A stretch of DNA of 64,000 nt from Ovis canadensis (GCF_042477335.2 NC_091250.1:58473384-58537383), one strand, 5' to 3'; shown: positions 44,682 to 57,212, counted from the stretch's first letter. A program made the numbers and translations. The notes: generated from the letters alone by a model not told the origin.

Positions 44682-44900
44682 GCATGAGCTCTGAAATCAA
44701 ACAGACCAAGTTTGAACTCTAACTTCATCTGTTACCAGTTGTGTGACCTTCAGAGACAACTAAGCTTTGTACCTCATTTCCTCATGTGTAAAATGGGAAT
44801 AGTAGGGGTACCTGTCTTGGTTGTTGTAAATATGTTTATGAACATCAGCTGTTTAGATTTGCACTGGGCAAACTGCATGTGTTCAATAAAATTTAACAAT
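44682..44900 (+). mobile_element. MIR SINE fossil
   Basis: 'agacaactaagctttgtacc', 'ctcatgtgtaaaatgggaat' and 'tgcatgtgttcaataaaatt' follow MIR order. It starts just after the CHR-1 insertion. Confidence 0.75.
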
Positions 44901-45440
44901 TATTTAATTGTCTTCTTGCCTTCTATAGAACTATTTCTGAATCCGTGCATGGCGTTAAAAAAAAAAACTGTTTGTAATTTTACCTCTGACTACATCCCCA
45001 GTTTCATCTCTTGTTTCCTTTTCATTTGTATCTTATTCTTTGACCAAAATGAAGCACAAGTAATTCTTTAAATGTGCCATGACCTTCATGTACTGTTGCA
45101 CGCACTGTTTCCTCTGCTTGAATGCATACCTGACTTCTGGCATGTGCAGAGACCAACAGAGGACAAAGATCCGAGCTTCTTAACCTCCAGCCTGGGTCTC
45201 CTTTCCTACTGCAGCGTACTGCCTCTTTCGCCTTCATCCTTTATGCTACTTATCTGAGTATATTATGGGAGCTTGGTAGAGATAGTAAGGAGCTGGGAAT
45301 GGCATATGGCAAAGGAAGCCTCCCAAAGAAGTTTTTAGTACCTATAACAATCTATTGTATTAACTCTTTGGAATGACATGGATAATATGTCTTTTTCCCT
45401 GAGAGCATTTGGACATAACTCCATGCTTTTAAGAATTTTT
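44901..45440. other. Unassigned sequence
   Basis: No exon or repeat recognised. Confidence 0.5.
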
Positions 45441-45452
45441 AATATCATGAGA

Positions 45453-45674
45453 GGGGCTTCTCCAGTGGCTCAGTGGTAAAGAATCCGCCTGCATTGCAGA
45501 AGCTGCAGGAGATGCGGGTTTCATCCCTGGGTGCGGAAGATCCCCTGGAGGGGAACATGGCAACCCACCTCAGTATTCTTGCCTGGAGGATCCCATGGAC
45601 AGAGGAGCCTGGTGGGCCACAGTCCAAAAGGTTGCAAAAAGTCAGACATGACTGAAGCAACTTAGCATGCATGC
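45453..45674 (+). mobile_element. Bov-tA SINE
   Basis: Head 'gggcttctccagtggctcag', B-box-like 'ggtttcatccctgggtgcgg', ending in 'catgactgaagcaacttagc'. A perfect 12-bp TSD, aatatcatgaga, is at 45441-45452 and 45675-45686. Confidence 0.93.
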
Positions 45675-45686
45675 AATATCATGAGA

Positions 45687-47220
45687 AGTATTGATATGGA
45701 TTGATATGATATTAACATGGCTATTACACTGAGTGCTGGTATTTCAGATGGCAAGGGAGCAGTTGCAGCCCTGTTATTTTCCTTCTCCTGTGCTGTGTGG
45801 TGTGCTGCCTTGAGCTGAGCAGATCTGTATTGGCTTTGGATCTTTCTCAAGGTGCCTGCTCTTCCTTTCATTAGTGTGGATAATCAGAGTTTGATTGTAA
45901 AGTATGCCTAGGCCAAGTGCAAGGGCTTTTAAAATTGTCTGCTGTTTTAGATTATCCAGGCCACTGATCCTCCTTCCTTAGCATGGATAATTGAGAGTGG
46001 ACTGGGCTGAAGAGTTCTAAGCAGAACCAATTGACAAAATAAATGAGATTTTAAAAATCCTTTACATTTTAATAATAGAAAAAAAACCAAGCTAGATTTT
46101 CTTCTCCTTTTTTTAATCAAAAAGAGCCTATTTTATATTTTGAAACAGTAATTGTTGATATATTTGGCTTTAAGTTGATTCAAAATAGGAGACTATTTCC
46201 TATGATGCACCAATTTAAAATGTATACTATTCATAATAGGTACTTAATGGAGTTAGGGGAAAAATTGAAAATATAGGCAAGAGTTTGGATGGTTTCATAT
46301 TCAATGTCAGATTCACTTATAACCCTGTTTATGTTTCAACGTAGCAAGGAGTGGGTGGGAGTTACTTCAGAGTCTGAAAAGCTTTCTCTTGAAAATGGAA
46401 GCTATAATTCTTTGTCTCTAATGAGCAGTAACCATGTGGAGAAAGGCATTTCATGAATGTTTGTGTAAGATTAACAGGATCTGTTTTCTGGAAATATCTG
46501 ATCTCATTTGCTTCTCAGTTTCATCCTTTCATCCTTCACCATGCATGTCTACATGCAGAGAGAAGTGTATTTACATGTCACTTGACTGGGAATTTAGAGG
46601 ACATGTTCGCAAAGGAACGATGTTGTAAATAGGGATTGGTGTCACTGAATGCCCTTCAGGTGTGTAATGATATAATAGATTTTGGGGGTTGACCTGGGAA
46701 TTTGGAATGTAATGTAAGAAGCAATGGTGAGTTTCTGGGCAGGTGACTCATAAAGATGGTTTTTGAAACATGACCCATTTTTATGTTGGGAATTGCCAAG
46801 CTAAGGCTTAAAGACTCCCATAACACCCATGAATAATCATTTAAATGCAGGCTTTGAGACTTGGGGGAAAAAGTGCATTATTTACTCTAAAGACAATAAT
46901 CTTCCTTCAGAGTTATTGTAGTCCATCATACAGATGCATACTGGGGGATCTTTGAAAGAGCAGCATTTTCTCTTGATGGTCCATTCCTTCATATATCTTG
47001 CAAATTATTATCCAGGTTTGGGTGGCAGGCTCTGGTTAGGGAAGCACGGCAGCCATTCTGCACCAGAGTATAAGAGACTAAGGCTCTTTCACAGAGTGAA
47101 ATATTACAAAGGGCCTTTGGTCACTGTCTATTGTGTTTATGTGAAGAGCAAGACATGGGGATGGAGGTGCTGTATCCTCTGGTTATTTAAAAAAAAATGC
47201 AACATGATTATATTTTAATA
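45687..47220. other. Unassigned sequence (1.5 kb)
   Basis: No exon, gene or clear repeat. Confidence 0.45.
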
Positions 47221-47228
47221 TACAAGCA

Positions 47229-47371
47229 GGGAGGGAGGTGGGAGGAGGGTTCAGGATGGGGAACACGTGTACAACCCGTGGTGGATTCATGTTGATGTAT
47301 GGCAAAACCAATACAATATTGTAAAGTAATTAGCCTCCAATTAAAATAAATAAGTTTAAATTAAAAAAATG
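47229..47371 (+). mobile_element. L1-BT 3' end, severely 5'-truncated
   Basis: Only 143 bp of L1-BT 3' UTR: a G-rich start (gggagggaggtgggaggagg, a quadruplex-type motif), then 'accaatacaatattgtaaag' and an A-rich end. An 8-bp TSD, tacaagca, is at 47221-47228 and 47372-47379. Confidence 0.9.
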
Positions 47372-47530
47372 TACAAGCAAAATACAAAACACCATAGTAA
47401 ATTACTGACAATAAAATACAGTATTTCATTTGCATTGCATGACAAACACTTAACATCCTTAACCATAAATGAATTCTTAGAAACTAGTAACAAAGACATT
47501 GCTATAACAAGGGAAATAGAAAACACACAA

Positions 47531-47556
47531 CACACACACACACACACACACACACA
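47531..47556. repeat. (CA)13 microsatellite
   Basis: Thirteen uninterrupted CA units with shorter ACAC runs just upstream. Confidence 0.95.
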
Positions 47557-48464
47557 ACAGAAGACATGAAATAACACAAGTGACTCATAAGGGTTAAGCA
47601 TGTATAAAAATGACTGAGCTGAACAACAACAGAAGAAAAGCAATTTCTTTGTAATATTTTATTACCAAAGATTGAAAATCTAACATTTGTACACTTTTAG
47701 AAAACATATCCACTTAAACACTAGGGAACAAGATTGATGAAGTCCCATTTATGTAATAGGGGAAAATTTGGTTTGGACCCAAACTATAAATTTTGGATAT
47801 TTTTAGTCCTAGCAGTTCCAATTCATTGGAATTATTTCAACAAATTAGTTGGCTAAATTTACGGTGTACATATAAACCATGTTTACTGCATAGAAAATTT
47901 GTGACTAGTACATAGATCTCCCTCCCTCCCTCCCCCATCCTCTGATTCTTTGTGGTGGCAAGAGCCTGTCAAATGTAGGCACACAATATACTCTTGTGGC
48001 TCAACTGATTAGATGAAGGGAAAACAGAAGAGTTCTCAGCATAGAAACAATACAGCTGGGCCAGACATCCTCTAGGGCCATGCTAGTACATGCTGTGTGG
48101 CTCAAAGAAAGATCAGCTACAACTATCCTAAGCCTACAATATGATTGACTTAGAAGATGATTTTTCTCTTGGTTGTAGAGAAATTAGGCAAGAAGATTCC
48201 AAAGATTCCAAAGAAGTCTGTCTCCAGGTTGTACTTGGAGGGTTCCTGGGGATGAATTAGTAATTAAAGTAAACTGAATGAAGATTTACTTGAATTACTA
48301 CTGCATAGTTCTTCCTAGATATTTATTTACTGTGGGTACTAGAGTCTGGAGGTTTAAAAGTTCAGTAGAATGATCATTTGAATCCAAGATTCTAGTGAGG
48401 TAGAGGCAAACACGTAACTATGATAGCATGTGACAACTCTAAAGCAGAAGAAACAAAATGCTGA
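47557..48464. other. Unassigned sequence
   Basis: No exon or repeat recognised, apart from a short CCCT tract near 47925. Confidence 0.45.
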
Positions 48465-48645
48465 TGCTTTAGAATGTACTAGCATCACTTGAAGTTCTTG
48501 TTTCAAGATTTGGGGGCCTATACCAGGTTAGTTAATAGTGATATTTATAGATGGGGCCCAGGAATTTATATTTTTTAAAAATAAATGCTCTGTGTGGTTG
48601 TGTTGTAGATGGCTGATGATTCGAGAAATTCTGCCATAGGCTATG
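48465..48645. mobile_element. MER5A-like hAT-Charlie fossil
   Basis: A palindrome-like layout with 'gcatcacttgaagttcttgt' on the left and 'gatggggcccaggaatttat' in the centre resembles MER5-type non-autonomous hAT elements. The termini are eroded. Confidence 0.45.
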
Positions 48646-48689
48646 TTTTCTGATGACAGAGTAAATGGTAGGACCTAAAGCCAGAGAGG

Positions 48690-48907
48690 GCTTCCCTGGT
48701 GGCTCAGAGGTTAAAGCGTCTGCCTCCAACACGGAAGACCTGGGTTCAATCCCTGGGTCGGGAAGATCCCCTGGAGAAGGAAATGGTAACCCACTCCAGT
48801 ATTCTTGCCTGGAGAATCCCATGGATGGAGAAGCCTGGTAGGCTACAGTCCACGGGGTCGCAAAGAGTCAGACACGACTGAGTGACTTCACCTTCACCTT
48901 CACCTTC
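48690..48907 (+). mobile_element. Bov-tA SINE with (CACCTT)n tail
   Basis: Full SINE from 'gcttccctggtggctcagag' to 'gactgagtgacttcaccttc', with the tail expanded into CACCTT units. A perfect 13-bp TSD, aaagccagagagg, is at 48677-48689 and 48908-48920. Confidence 0.95.
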
Positions 48908-49034
48908 AAAGCCAGAGAGGTAGGTAGGGCCTTGTCATGATGTATACAAGGTGCCAAGCTAGGGAGTTGGTGTCAGGATCTTGTGCTCTGGCTCTTGGGA
49001 CCCACAAAATATTAAGCACAGGCAGTGCTACAGT

Positions 49035-49237
49035 CAAGTCCATGTACTAGAAGAGTTTTGACATCAGAGTGGAGGAGGAACTGAAGGAAGAAGACATGGA
49101 AGCAAAGGAACAGTTATTCGGCTCTTGCAATAGATGAGGAAGATGGTGACAGAGGCCTGAATTTGGGTAGAGGGGACAAAATGGAGAAAAAAAACAGAAA
49201 GAGGCGTCACTGAGAGAGAACCAAAAGGAAATGTCCG
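49035..49237 (+). mobile_element. L2-like LINE fossil, left part
   Basis: 'gctcttgcaatagatgagga' and 'gaatttgggtagaggggaca' fit the L2 3' region in forward order. The rest continues after the SINE at 49247-49559. Confidence 0.42.
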
Positions 49238-49246
49238 TGAACATAA

Positions 49247-49559
49247 TGTAGTGAAAGTCGCTCAGCCATGTATGACTCTTTGTGACCCCATGGGCTATAC
49301 AGTCCATGGAATTCTCCAGGCCAGAATACTGAAGTGGGTAGCCTTTCCCTTCTCCAGGGGATCTTCCCAACCCAGGGATAGAATCCAGGTCTCCCACATT
49401 GTAGGTGATTCTTCACGAACTGAGCCACAAGGGAAGCCCAAGAATACTGGACTGGGTAGCCTATCCCTTCTCCAGCGGATCTTCCTGACCCAGGAATTGA
49501 ATCAAGATCTCTTGCATTGTAGGCAGATTCTTCACCAACTGAGCTGTCAGGGAAGCCCA
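49247..49559 (-). mobile_element. Bov-tA variant SINE with duplicated head segment
   Basis: A reverse SINE with a body of the 'ggctatacagtccatggaat' type and a first head ending 'gagccacaagggaagcccaa'. It then has a second partial unit (from 'gaatactggactgggtagcc') with another head ending 'gagctgtcagggaagccc'. The whole is flanked by tgaacataa (49238-49246) and tgaatataa (49560-49568), a 9-bp TSD with one mismatch. It was therefore inserted as one unit with two head segments. Confidence 0.85.
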
Positions 49560-49568
49560 TGAATATAA

Positions 49569-50000
49569 CATATGGTGTGAAGGAAATAGAAGGAAGACTA
49601 AGGTGACTCTTGTGATAACAGTTTAGGTAACTTTCTGGCTGATGATTCTATGAATAGAAATACAATACACTGGAGGAGGAGAGGGATTGGAATTTGCTTG
49701 GTAGATATGTAATTTGGTAGATTCAGTTTGGGGTTGAAATTTCCTTAAGGTGTTTAAATGGAAATGCCTAGGAAGTGACTGAAAATTCATATCTCCATTT
49801 TGGATGGGATTTGCTGGTAGTTATCAGTGTGTAGCTGATAGTTCAAGTCATAAAAGAAGAGAATCTTTGAGATAGGGTTATAGAGGGAAAAAGAAAATGA
49901 GCAGGTTGCAAAGTCTGGATTAAGTGCTGTAAAAGAATTCAGAAGATTCAGAAGAGCCCACAAGAATGTGGCATTCTTCCAGAAGATGAGAATGATTAGA
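49569..50000 (+). mobile_element. L2-like LINE fossil, right part
   Basis: 'gtttggggttgaaatttcct', 'ggaaatgcctaggaagtgac' and 'tagctgatagttcaagtcat' follow L2 order and continue the piece before the SINE. Confidence 0.48.
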
Positions 50001-50424
50001 AAGAACTTGAGGCATCGTCTAGACCAGTGATTTTATAACAGTTTTTAATGCAGCAGAACTCGGTTTTCAAGGGAAATCTAACTTAGAACTTTAATAAAAC
50101 AGATCCAGATAGAGCATTTCTGGTTGAAGGGAAGACAGGGAAAATGTGTGCCTATCCACCCATGTTCCTTTCTTTACTGCTTCTTTCCCACTTGGCAACT
50201 CCCGACTCCTCTCCAGGGAACAGGGCTTTTAAAACATCAATGTGCATTCCTTATTTTATAGAGGCTGGGTGATGGATTACATGATCATTGTCATGAAACT
50301 CATTTGTGACCGAGGGACAACATGATGTGATAAAGCCCACAAGAAACAAAGCAACAAAAGGCAGCATGGAACTTGGAGCCTGCCCAATGGTGAAGAGAAT
50401 GCAGGGTTTTAAGGAACAGATGAG

Positions 50425-50426
<2 letters not shown>
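50001..50426. other. Unassigned sequence
   Basis: No exon. A stretch around 50025-50125 (gaccagtgattttataacag) could be a hAT remnant but is too eroded to call. Confidence 0.4.

Positions 50427-50471
<45 letters not shown>
50427..50471. repeat. (GT)22 microsatellite
   Basis: Uninterrupted GT run of 45 bases. Confidence 0.97.
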
Positions 50472-50473
<2 letters not shown>

Positions 50474-51754
50474 CATTTTAAGTTGCAACATTCCGGGAAG
50501 GAGTTGCAAAGGTGTAGATTTGTGAGTTCATGAAGACGTTCAGGGATTCAGTTTCTTGCCCATTTAAGAGTCAGAGCTAAAGGTTTGTGCTGGGTTGGAG
50601 AAACAAAGAGAGTCTTTCCAGTTTCTACGAAATTGAGGCAGTTGTCATGGACACTGCATTGCAATTATAGTCCAGACTCCATCCAAATTCTGGTAGAAGT
50701 GGAACCTTAACGGTAAGATGAACTAGAGAGTCAGTGAAGGGTAGCAGTGGCTTTCCTTTATGTAAGAGGGTCTTTGGAAGAGACGATCTATTTGGGCAGT
50801 GAATTCTTGAAAATTTGTCAGAGTGAAATCTTGATGACTTGTCTTAAAATTCTATTTGCAAGACAACTGTGCTTTCCTTATTAAAATGCATAGTTATTTA
50901 AGAAGACCCTTTTGGAAGGTTACTGATGAAATACCACATTATGCTGCCAACTGGAATACAGTAGAAACTATTTATAGCAACTGCAATCATTCTTTAACAT
51001 GCAAACTCCAGAATACTCAGTATTGAAGGGAGTTATTTTGAGGTATCAGTGGAAATCTGCCAAGACTGAAGACTGACCCAGTGATTCCTAGGAGACCTTG
51101 AGGAAATTCAATTAGTTTATGAGTCAAAGGAACCTCAAGTTATTATAGGTGGCATCTACAGCCATTGGAAAGTTCTGTTCTGGAACTGGCAACCTGCAAC
51201 AAGTTCCAAGCTGGTCTTTCTTCTTAGTAAGACACTTATGGGATATAAATCCTCTTAAGTACATTTTATTGCACCAATTGTTTTCTTCAGAAAAATCCTA
51301 TTGGTTTGTTATTTAAAGTGGTCTATTTAATAGTGTTAATAAATTCTAAAATTGGAGACTGGGTATTGTTATTTTGGATGTTCTAACAATCTTGGTTGTC
51401 TGAGTTACTTGACCTTGGCTTGTTTGCTTGAGCTTTGTTTTCATAACTTGGGGAAAATTCCTCCATCACACAGAGTTGATACAGTGGTTCTACATATATG
51501 TGGTGCAAATATGGAAAATATGTGACTATGTTAACAGTATTTGAATAATTGGATCAGGTCTATGTAACCCAGTGAAACAGATTAACAGTGAAAATTTTAG
51601 GCGAATCAGAAAGTTCAAGTGGAAATTCAATTTCTTATAAAAAAGACTTAACTTCTTACATTTATTATTTTGAGTATAATTATAACTGTGTAATAACTAT
51701 CCAGAAGAAGGACTAGAAGATTGTACTGTAAAATTTTAATACAGAGAAGTAATA
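50472..51754. other. Unassigned sequence (1.3 kb)
   Basis: No exon or repeat recognised. Confidence 0.45.
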
Positions 51755-51995
51755 TAATGTAGTAGTTACTGGCAACAGCGCTTCTATACTCCACTAGCTT
51801 AGGAAAAACAAGAGTTCAAATTTAATTTTCTTAAGAAATGTGGTCTTTGTTATTTAACCTTTTTAAGACTTACTTCCCTCAGGTGAGTAATATCTATGTT
51901 TTGGAGGTTATTGGGAGTAGTATGTGAAATAATTTAGGCAACTTCTTGGGCACAGGACCTAATATTTTTTTAATGGCTCACTAAATGTTGATAAT
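51755..51995 (+). mobile_element. MIR SINE fossil
   Basis: 'tttgttatttaacctttttaa', 'ttattgggagtagtatgtga' and 'ctcactaaatgttgataatt' follow MIR core and 3' order. The 3' end runs into a TCA repeat. Confidence 0.55.
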
Positions 51996-52063
51996 TGTCA
52001 TCATCTTCATTACCATCGTGACTACCACCACCATCATCACCATCATCATCATCATCACCATCA
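51996..52063. repeat. Imperfect (TCA)n microsatellite
   Basis: Degenerate CATCATCATCACC units, probably grown from the 3' tail of the adjoining MIR. The minus-strand aspartate/glycine-rich frame here is a by-product. Confidence 0.88.
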
Positions 52064-52317
52064 GATGATGGGATTGGTCTGGGTCCTCCAAGAAGCAGAT
52101 GCCAGGATGGCACTGAACATGCAAGAAATTGATTAGGGGAAGTGCCCATGAGAGAAACTGGAGTGGGAGCCCAGAGAGTCTGGGATGCAGGAGTGAAGGA
52201 GTAAGGGAAGAAAGAAAGGAAGATTGTGTGAATCACTTAAACATAAGTGCAGTTCCAAGAAAGTTCACCAGGATCTTTGGGAGTCCTAGATCCAAAGTCC
52301 TAGATCCCCACATCTTC

Positions 52318-52534
52318 TGTGCACATGTGCTAAGTCACTTTAGTTGTGTCCAACTCTTTGCGACCCTTTGGACTGTAGCCAGCCAGGCTCCTCTGTCCAT
52401 GGGGTTTCTCCAGTGAGAATACTGGAGTGGGTTGCCATGCCCTCCTCCAGGCGATCTTCCTAACCCAGGGATGGAACTGTGTCTCCTGCACTGCAGGTGG
52501 ATTCTTTACCACTGAGCAGCCGGGGAAGCCCTCG
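52318..52534 (-). mobile_element. Bov-tA SINE
   Basis: Complete reverse SINE from 'gctaagtcactttagttgtg' to 'cagccggggaagccc'. A perfect 9-bp TSD, cacatcttc, is at 52309-52317 and 52535-52543. Confidence 0.93.
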
Positions 52535-52543
52535 CACATCTTC

Positions 52544-54569
52544 CAAGTCCAGGATTTTCGTAATAGCCTTTCCATGCTCATCAGTGGCTGGGACCAACCT
52601 GGGGAAGAGTGCCTCAGTGCCAATTCCAGCACAGATGATGGGTTTCAGAGCTCAGTCCTCAGTCACATATACTCCCTGAATTTAGGGGTTTGTAAAATGT
52701 GTTCTTATGGCAGTCACAGTGGTGATTGATTTAAAAAAAATTCCCATTTTTTTGGTATTTTATTTTTTAATATTTAGCATGCATTACTTAACATTTGGGA
52801 GAAGAAGTAAAAAAAAAAAAATTAAATTATTTCCTTTTGCTTGGGTAACCTGAACTCTGAGATTTGCCCAGATCTCACAGTAATTTCCACCTTTTTACTT
52901 TGCTTGACTATTTTGGTACAGTTATGTTATTACTTCAACTGGATCTTTTCATGAAAAGTTTTATTTTTGTGCTCCAACTTTAATTTCTGTTTAGAAAACT
53001 GATTTGATTAAAGAGTTAAAGTTTAAGTGTTTGTAACAGGATTCAATTAAAATAGGTCATTCTTGGGGCTCTGAAAATGGTAACTGGCCTTGAGCAAATT
53101 GGAAGAAAAGTTATAAAATTCAGTTGGATGCATCACAACATTTAACATCTTTAAGGAGGATGTTTTTGCCTAATAGATTCAATTTAGAAATATTTAGTGT
53201 AGGTCATCAGCTTAAGCATCTAAAAAATGTGTTTATTTGTTTTTTTAATTTTCTTTTAGTTATAGGTAGGAACAGGATACCTGGACTCTATAAAATAAAC
53301 AATTTCTGGTGGGACCTTGAAGAAAGTCAGTTAGTTTCTGTGACTTTACCAGTAGGTTAAAAAGGAGATTGTAATATTGGTGAATAATGTGCTTAGAGAT
53401 GTTTGCATAAAAGATGCTTTGTCATTGTAAAGTATTATTGAATATTTATGCTCTACCAGACTGAGCCAAATGGCCCAGAGGAAAAAACAGTCAGATTTAT
53501 GTAAACCTTGTTCAGTGTCCCAGATACTTCAGGATGGGTGCTCTATATATGAATGAATAAGTAAATGGTATAAACATTATTTTAAATTTTGAAAGTACAT
53601 CAATATTATCTGGGGTGTTAGCCAATGTGCCTGACCTTTGACATTGAAATGAAATGTCTGTCTCCAGGTAACTATTTCAATCTCATAAATATTTTTAAAG
53701 CCAGAGGAATTGACAGCAAGTAATGTTTTCTTAGAATTTTGTGTCTGCAAATAAAGGTAAATTATATCTTTACCTAAAACCTACAAGAAATGATTGTCTC
53801 TCACCCACAGAGTTGCTCTGAGGATTCCCAGACTGAAATTGCATATCTTATACTTCTTTTCTTTCCTTTCTTTTCAAAAGTGTTGTACTCACTGCACTGT
53901 AGATTTCTATCACTTTATTGTGATAAATTTGAGCCTCGGAGAAATTAAAAAAAAAAATTAGCCGTAAACACTGCCCAAGGACTTAATGGATCTTACTGAG
54001 CTACGCAATGCAGATGTATTGGGACATAAATAGGTAATAGGAGATAAGAGGCACAGAAGCAATTTGTTTGGATTGGGTCACTGCTTAATCCAAATGGGTT
54101 CAGCACAAGAATTCATGAAACGTGACAGTGGGCCAAAAGGAACTTGCTGTGACATTTCAGACTCCCCTACCTTTCCTAATTAACCATTTCAAGTATAACA
54201 AAACTTAAATCACATAAAGATTTAGTAACACTCACCAGTACCAAGTATAGACCTGTCTGTGGGGGATGAATGGTTTTACTCATCTCAGGCAATGGACTAT
54301 AACTCAATCATACCTCAAGCTGGGCTTTTAATTTCTATGATACATTGACTCTGAACAGCATTTTTCTAAAAGACAGAAACCATAGCAGAGTTAGCTTATG
54401 ACATAGTCTGTCATTAAATGCATCTGAATATATTGCATGGATCTAAATATACCTTTGCAAGTTTAATGAGATATTTGAAAACATAAAAATCACCTGTAGA
54501 AAGAGCTTCCTAGGATGGGAATGATAATAATAATAATAAATGCCTTTTAAAAATAACTGTTATTTGTCA
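52544..54569. other. Unassigned sequence (2 kb)
   Basis: No exon or nameable repeat. Several short A and T runs (52735, 52810, 53949). Confidence 0.45.
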
Positions 54570-54665
54570 CCATGCCAGACATTTTGTACATTTCCTATAT
54601 AATCAATAGCTTTTTAAAGATGAGGACACAGATTCAAAGAAACTGAATTGTCCAGGGTAAATTAT
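54570..54665 (-). mobile_element. MIR SINE fossil
   Basis: 'catgccagacattttgtaca' and 'tttaaagatgaggacacaga' are the complement of the MIR 3' and core parts. Confidence 0.5.
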
Positions 54666-54806
54666 TATGTGGGAATTTGATAATTTTTTTAAAAAAATGT
54701 AGACAAAAACTAATAAACCCACATTCCTATTTAGACAGGTTGTCAGGAATTCTTGCCTCATCTGTTTGTGGGCTTGGCATTCTTTAGGTGGTACTATCTG
54801 GATATG

Positions 54807-55082
54807 CGGAGAAGGCAATGGCACCCCACTCCAGTACTCTTGCCTGGAAAATCCCATGGATGGAGGAGCCTGGGGGGCTGCAGTCCATGGGGTCGCTAAG
54901 AGTCGGACAGGACTGAGCAACATCACTTTCACTTTTCACATTCATGCACTGGAGAAGGAAATGGCAACCCACTCCAGTGTTCTTGCCTGGAGAATCCCAG
55001 GGACAGGGGAGCCTGGTGGGCTGCCGTCTATGGGGTCCCACAGAGTCATTCACGACTGAAGCGACTTAGCAGCAGCAGCAGC
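54807..55082 (+). mobile_element. Bov-A2 SINE
   Basis: Complete dimer with a CAG tail. A perfect 11-bp TSD, atctggatatg, is at 54796-54806 and 55083-55093. Confidence 0.95.
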
Positions 55083-55093
55083 ATCTGGATATG

Positions 55094-56124
55094 ATCTACC
55101 TCTCTTTGGGTTAAGCTCTCCAAGTCTACATACCCCCAGCTCTTCTCTCTTCTCCTGGGAAACGGGAACTAGGATTGAAACCCCAGAGTCATGTCTTAGT
55201 ATTTACAGCATTGTACAATTCATAAATATTTGTTAATATGGTGAAAAAAGATGCAGCTGACTCCGAAGCTTGTGACTTTTTTTTCACTAGTTAAAAAAGG
55301 ATACCTATAGCCCATTTTCATGAATGCCAGGTTTATATAGGTATTCTTAAAACATACATCAAAACGGAATTCATTGAAATAAGACATTTTTGAATTTAAC
55401 TGACAAGGAGAATTGATTTACTTGGCTCAATTTATGGAATAGATTTAAGGAGCCCATTATTTTGATTAGTTATGTTGTACAATGAAACCCTTTAATTCAT
55501 GGTTGATAAGAAAATAATGAAAATCAAATGACTGTTTCTACAATACTTGGGTTGATTTGCTTCTGGAATTTGGCCAGAATTCCCAGGAGCTGAGGCTTCT
55601 TGGGGTATTTTATGTCTCCCTTGATGTCGCTAGGAAACCACAGATAAAGACACAGTGCTTTTTGTAATTTTCATGCATCAGAGGCAGGTAAGAGTTAAAG
55701 GGTTTATTTAAGTCTTGCAAAGGGTGTTTCTTCTGGGCAACAGTGGTTTGAATGTAGGGCACTTTTTGCATTTTAAGCACTGTCTGATCCCTTGTCCCAT
55801 AGTTATATAATAAGAGAACTTTATTACTTTTAAAGGGAAACAGAAAAAGGGCCACTGGAAAAAAAAAAATGCTTGCCTCTAGGGGAGCAGCTTTTATAGT
55901 GCATTGTGTCCAAGAGCCGTTCAGCTCTGTAGTTGTCAAGGAGGGCAGGAAGTCAAAGTGGGTTCCTAAAAGGACTAGTTACTCTGAGATCTTTTCTTAG
56001 GTGAGAGTGTAGCCTGGAGTCTTAGGTATAAATACTGTTTATCAACAGCAACAGGAAACACTGCCTCCTAACAAGTTTAAATGCCTCAACTCCCATAATG
56101 CATCCAAGAAATTTTCTCAACAGC
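55094..56124. other. Unassigned sequence (1 kb)
   Basis: No exon or repeat recognised. A 10-A run is near 55860. Confidence 0.45.
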
Positions 56125-56240
56125 GTTGTTAAATAGGAAGACCCAGGTGTTATCATCATTCTTATTTTGATTTAAAAAACTGGGCATAGAGAGGCAAAGA
56201 AAGGTTGAATGAATTCTCTAAGGTCACAAAGATAGCAAGA
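56125..56240 (-). mobile_element. MIR SINE fossil
   Basis: 'ctgggcatagagaggcaaag' and 'tctctaaggtcacaaagata' are the reverse MIR core. Confidence 0.68.
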
Positions 56241-56243
56241 TGT

Positions 56244-56448
56244 TGTTGTTATTTAATTACTTCAGTCATGTTCAACTCTGTGTGCCCTATGAACTGTAGC
56301 CTGCCAGGCTCCTCTGTCCATGGGATTCTCCAGGCAAGAATACTGGAGTGGGTTGCCACTTCCTTCTCCAGGGCACCTTCCCGATCTAGGGATCGAACCC
56401 GAATCTCTTTCTTGGCAGGCAGATTCTTTACCACTGAGCCAGTTGGGG
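56244..56448 (-). mobile_element. Bov-tA SINE
   Basis: Reverse SINE starting with the (TTG)n tail (gttgttgtta) and 'cttcagtcatgttcaactct', ending near 'ccactgagccagttgggg'. Confidence 0.9.
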
Positions 56449-57134
56449 TGAGGTGCAGAGATGAATTAGTATACAGAAAATATGAATTGAAGAGCCATTG
56501 AATGTAGTGGGAGCACAGTCTTGGATGAGTTTCGGCTGGCCTACAGTTTTAGCTTCACTCAGTGCCAGATCTCTGATTGTCTCAAATCCTTAAACTCAAG
56601 GAAACCTCAGATTCTTCATGTTTAAAAGGGGTAGAATCAGAAGGTAGAGAGGATGTGATGGGGCTCAGGACACGTTCTCACTCTCCCAACACATGGCAGC
56701 TTGGAAACTGAAGCCGTTTGAGAAACTGGCAGAAATAAGAAGGTCTCTCTGATCATCTGCCCCTGAGACAGGTCATAAAAGCTTCACGTGAGAGGTGCTC
56801 TCCCCATACGTGGAGGAAAGGAGCACCCTTATCTCAGAAGACAGAGAGACACTGAGAAGAATCTGAGTAAGCAGACCTTGCTAAGTTTCCCTCAACTTAG
56901 CACATACCCATTGACATATTTTGTTCCTTCACAACTGTCCACTCTTCATTGATCCATCATAAAAATGCTCAGGTTTAACCATTTCATCTGGTCTCCATTT
57001 CCTTATGGTGGCTCCTATGTCATGTCAGACTTAGAGAAATTCGTATGCTTTTCTCCTATTAATCTGTCTTTGTCAGTGTAATTTTCAGGCCCAGCCAGGG
57101 AACCTTAGAGGGTCAAGGAAGATTTTTTTCCTTC
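56449..57134. other. Unassigned sequence
   Basis: No exon or repeat recognised. Confidence 0.45.
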
Positions 57135-57212
57135 CCTACACATGTAAAGTGCTTAGCAGAGTGCCTACCCCCTGTGAGGTCTTAATACATGATAGCCATT
57201 ATTATCATCATG
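57135..57212 (+). mobile_element. MIR SINE 3' fragment
   Basis: 'atgtaaagtgcttagcagag' followed by 'atacatgatagccattatta' is the MIR 3' end. Confidence 0.7.

Noticed and set aside
51970-52236. Minus-strand acidic frame with an Asp/Gly-rich run
   Set aside because: Produced by the imperfect TCA microsatellite; no conserved domain.
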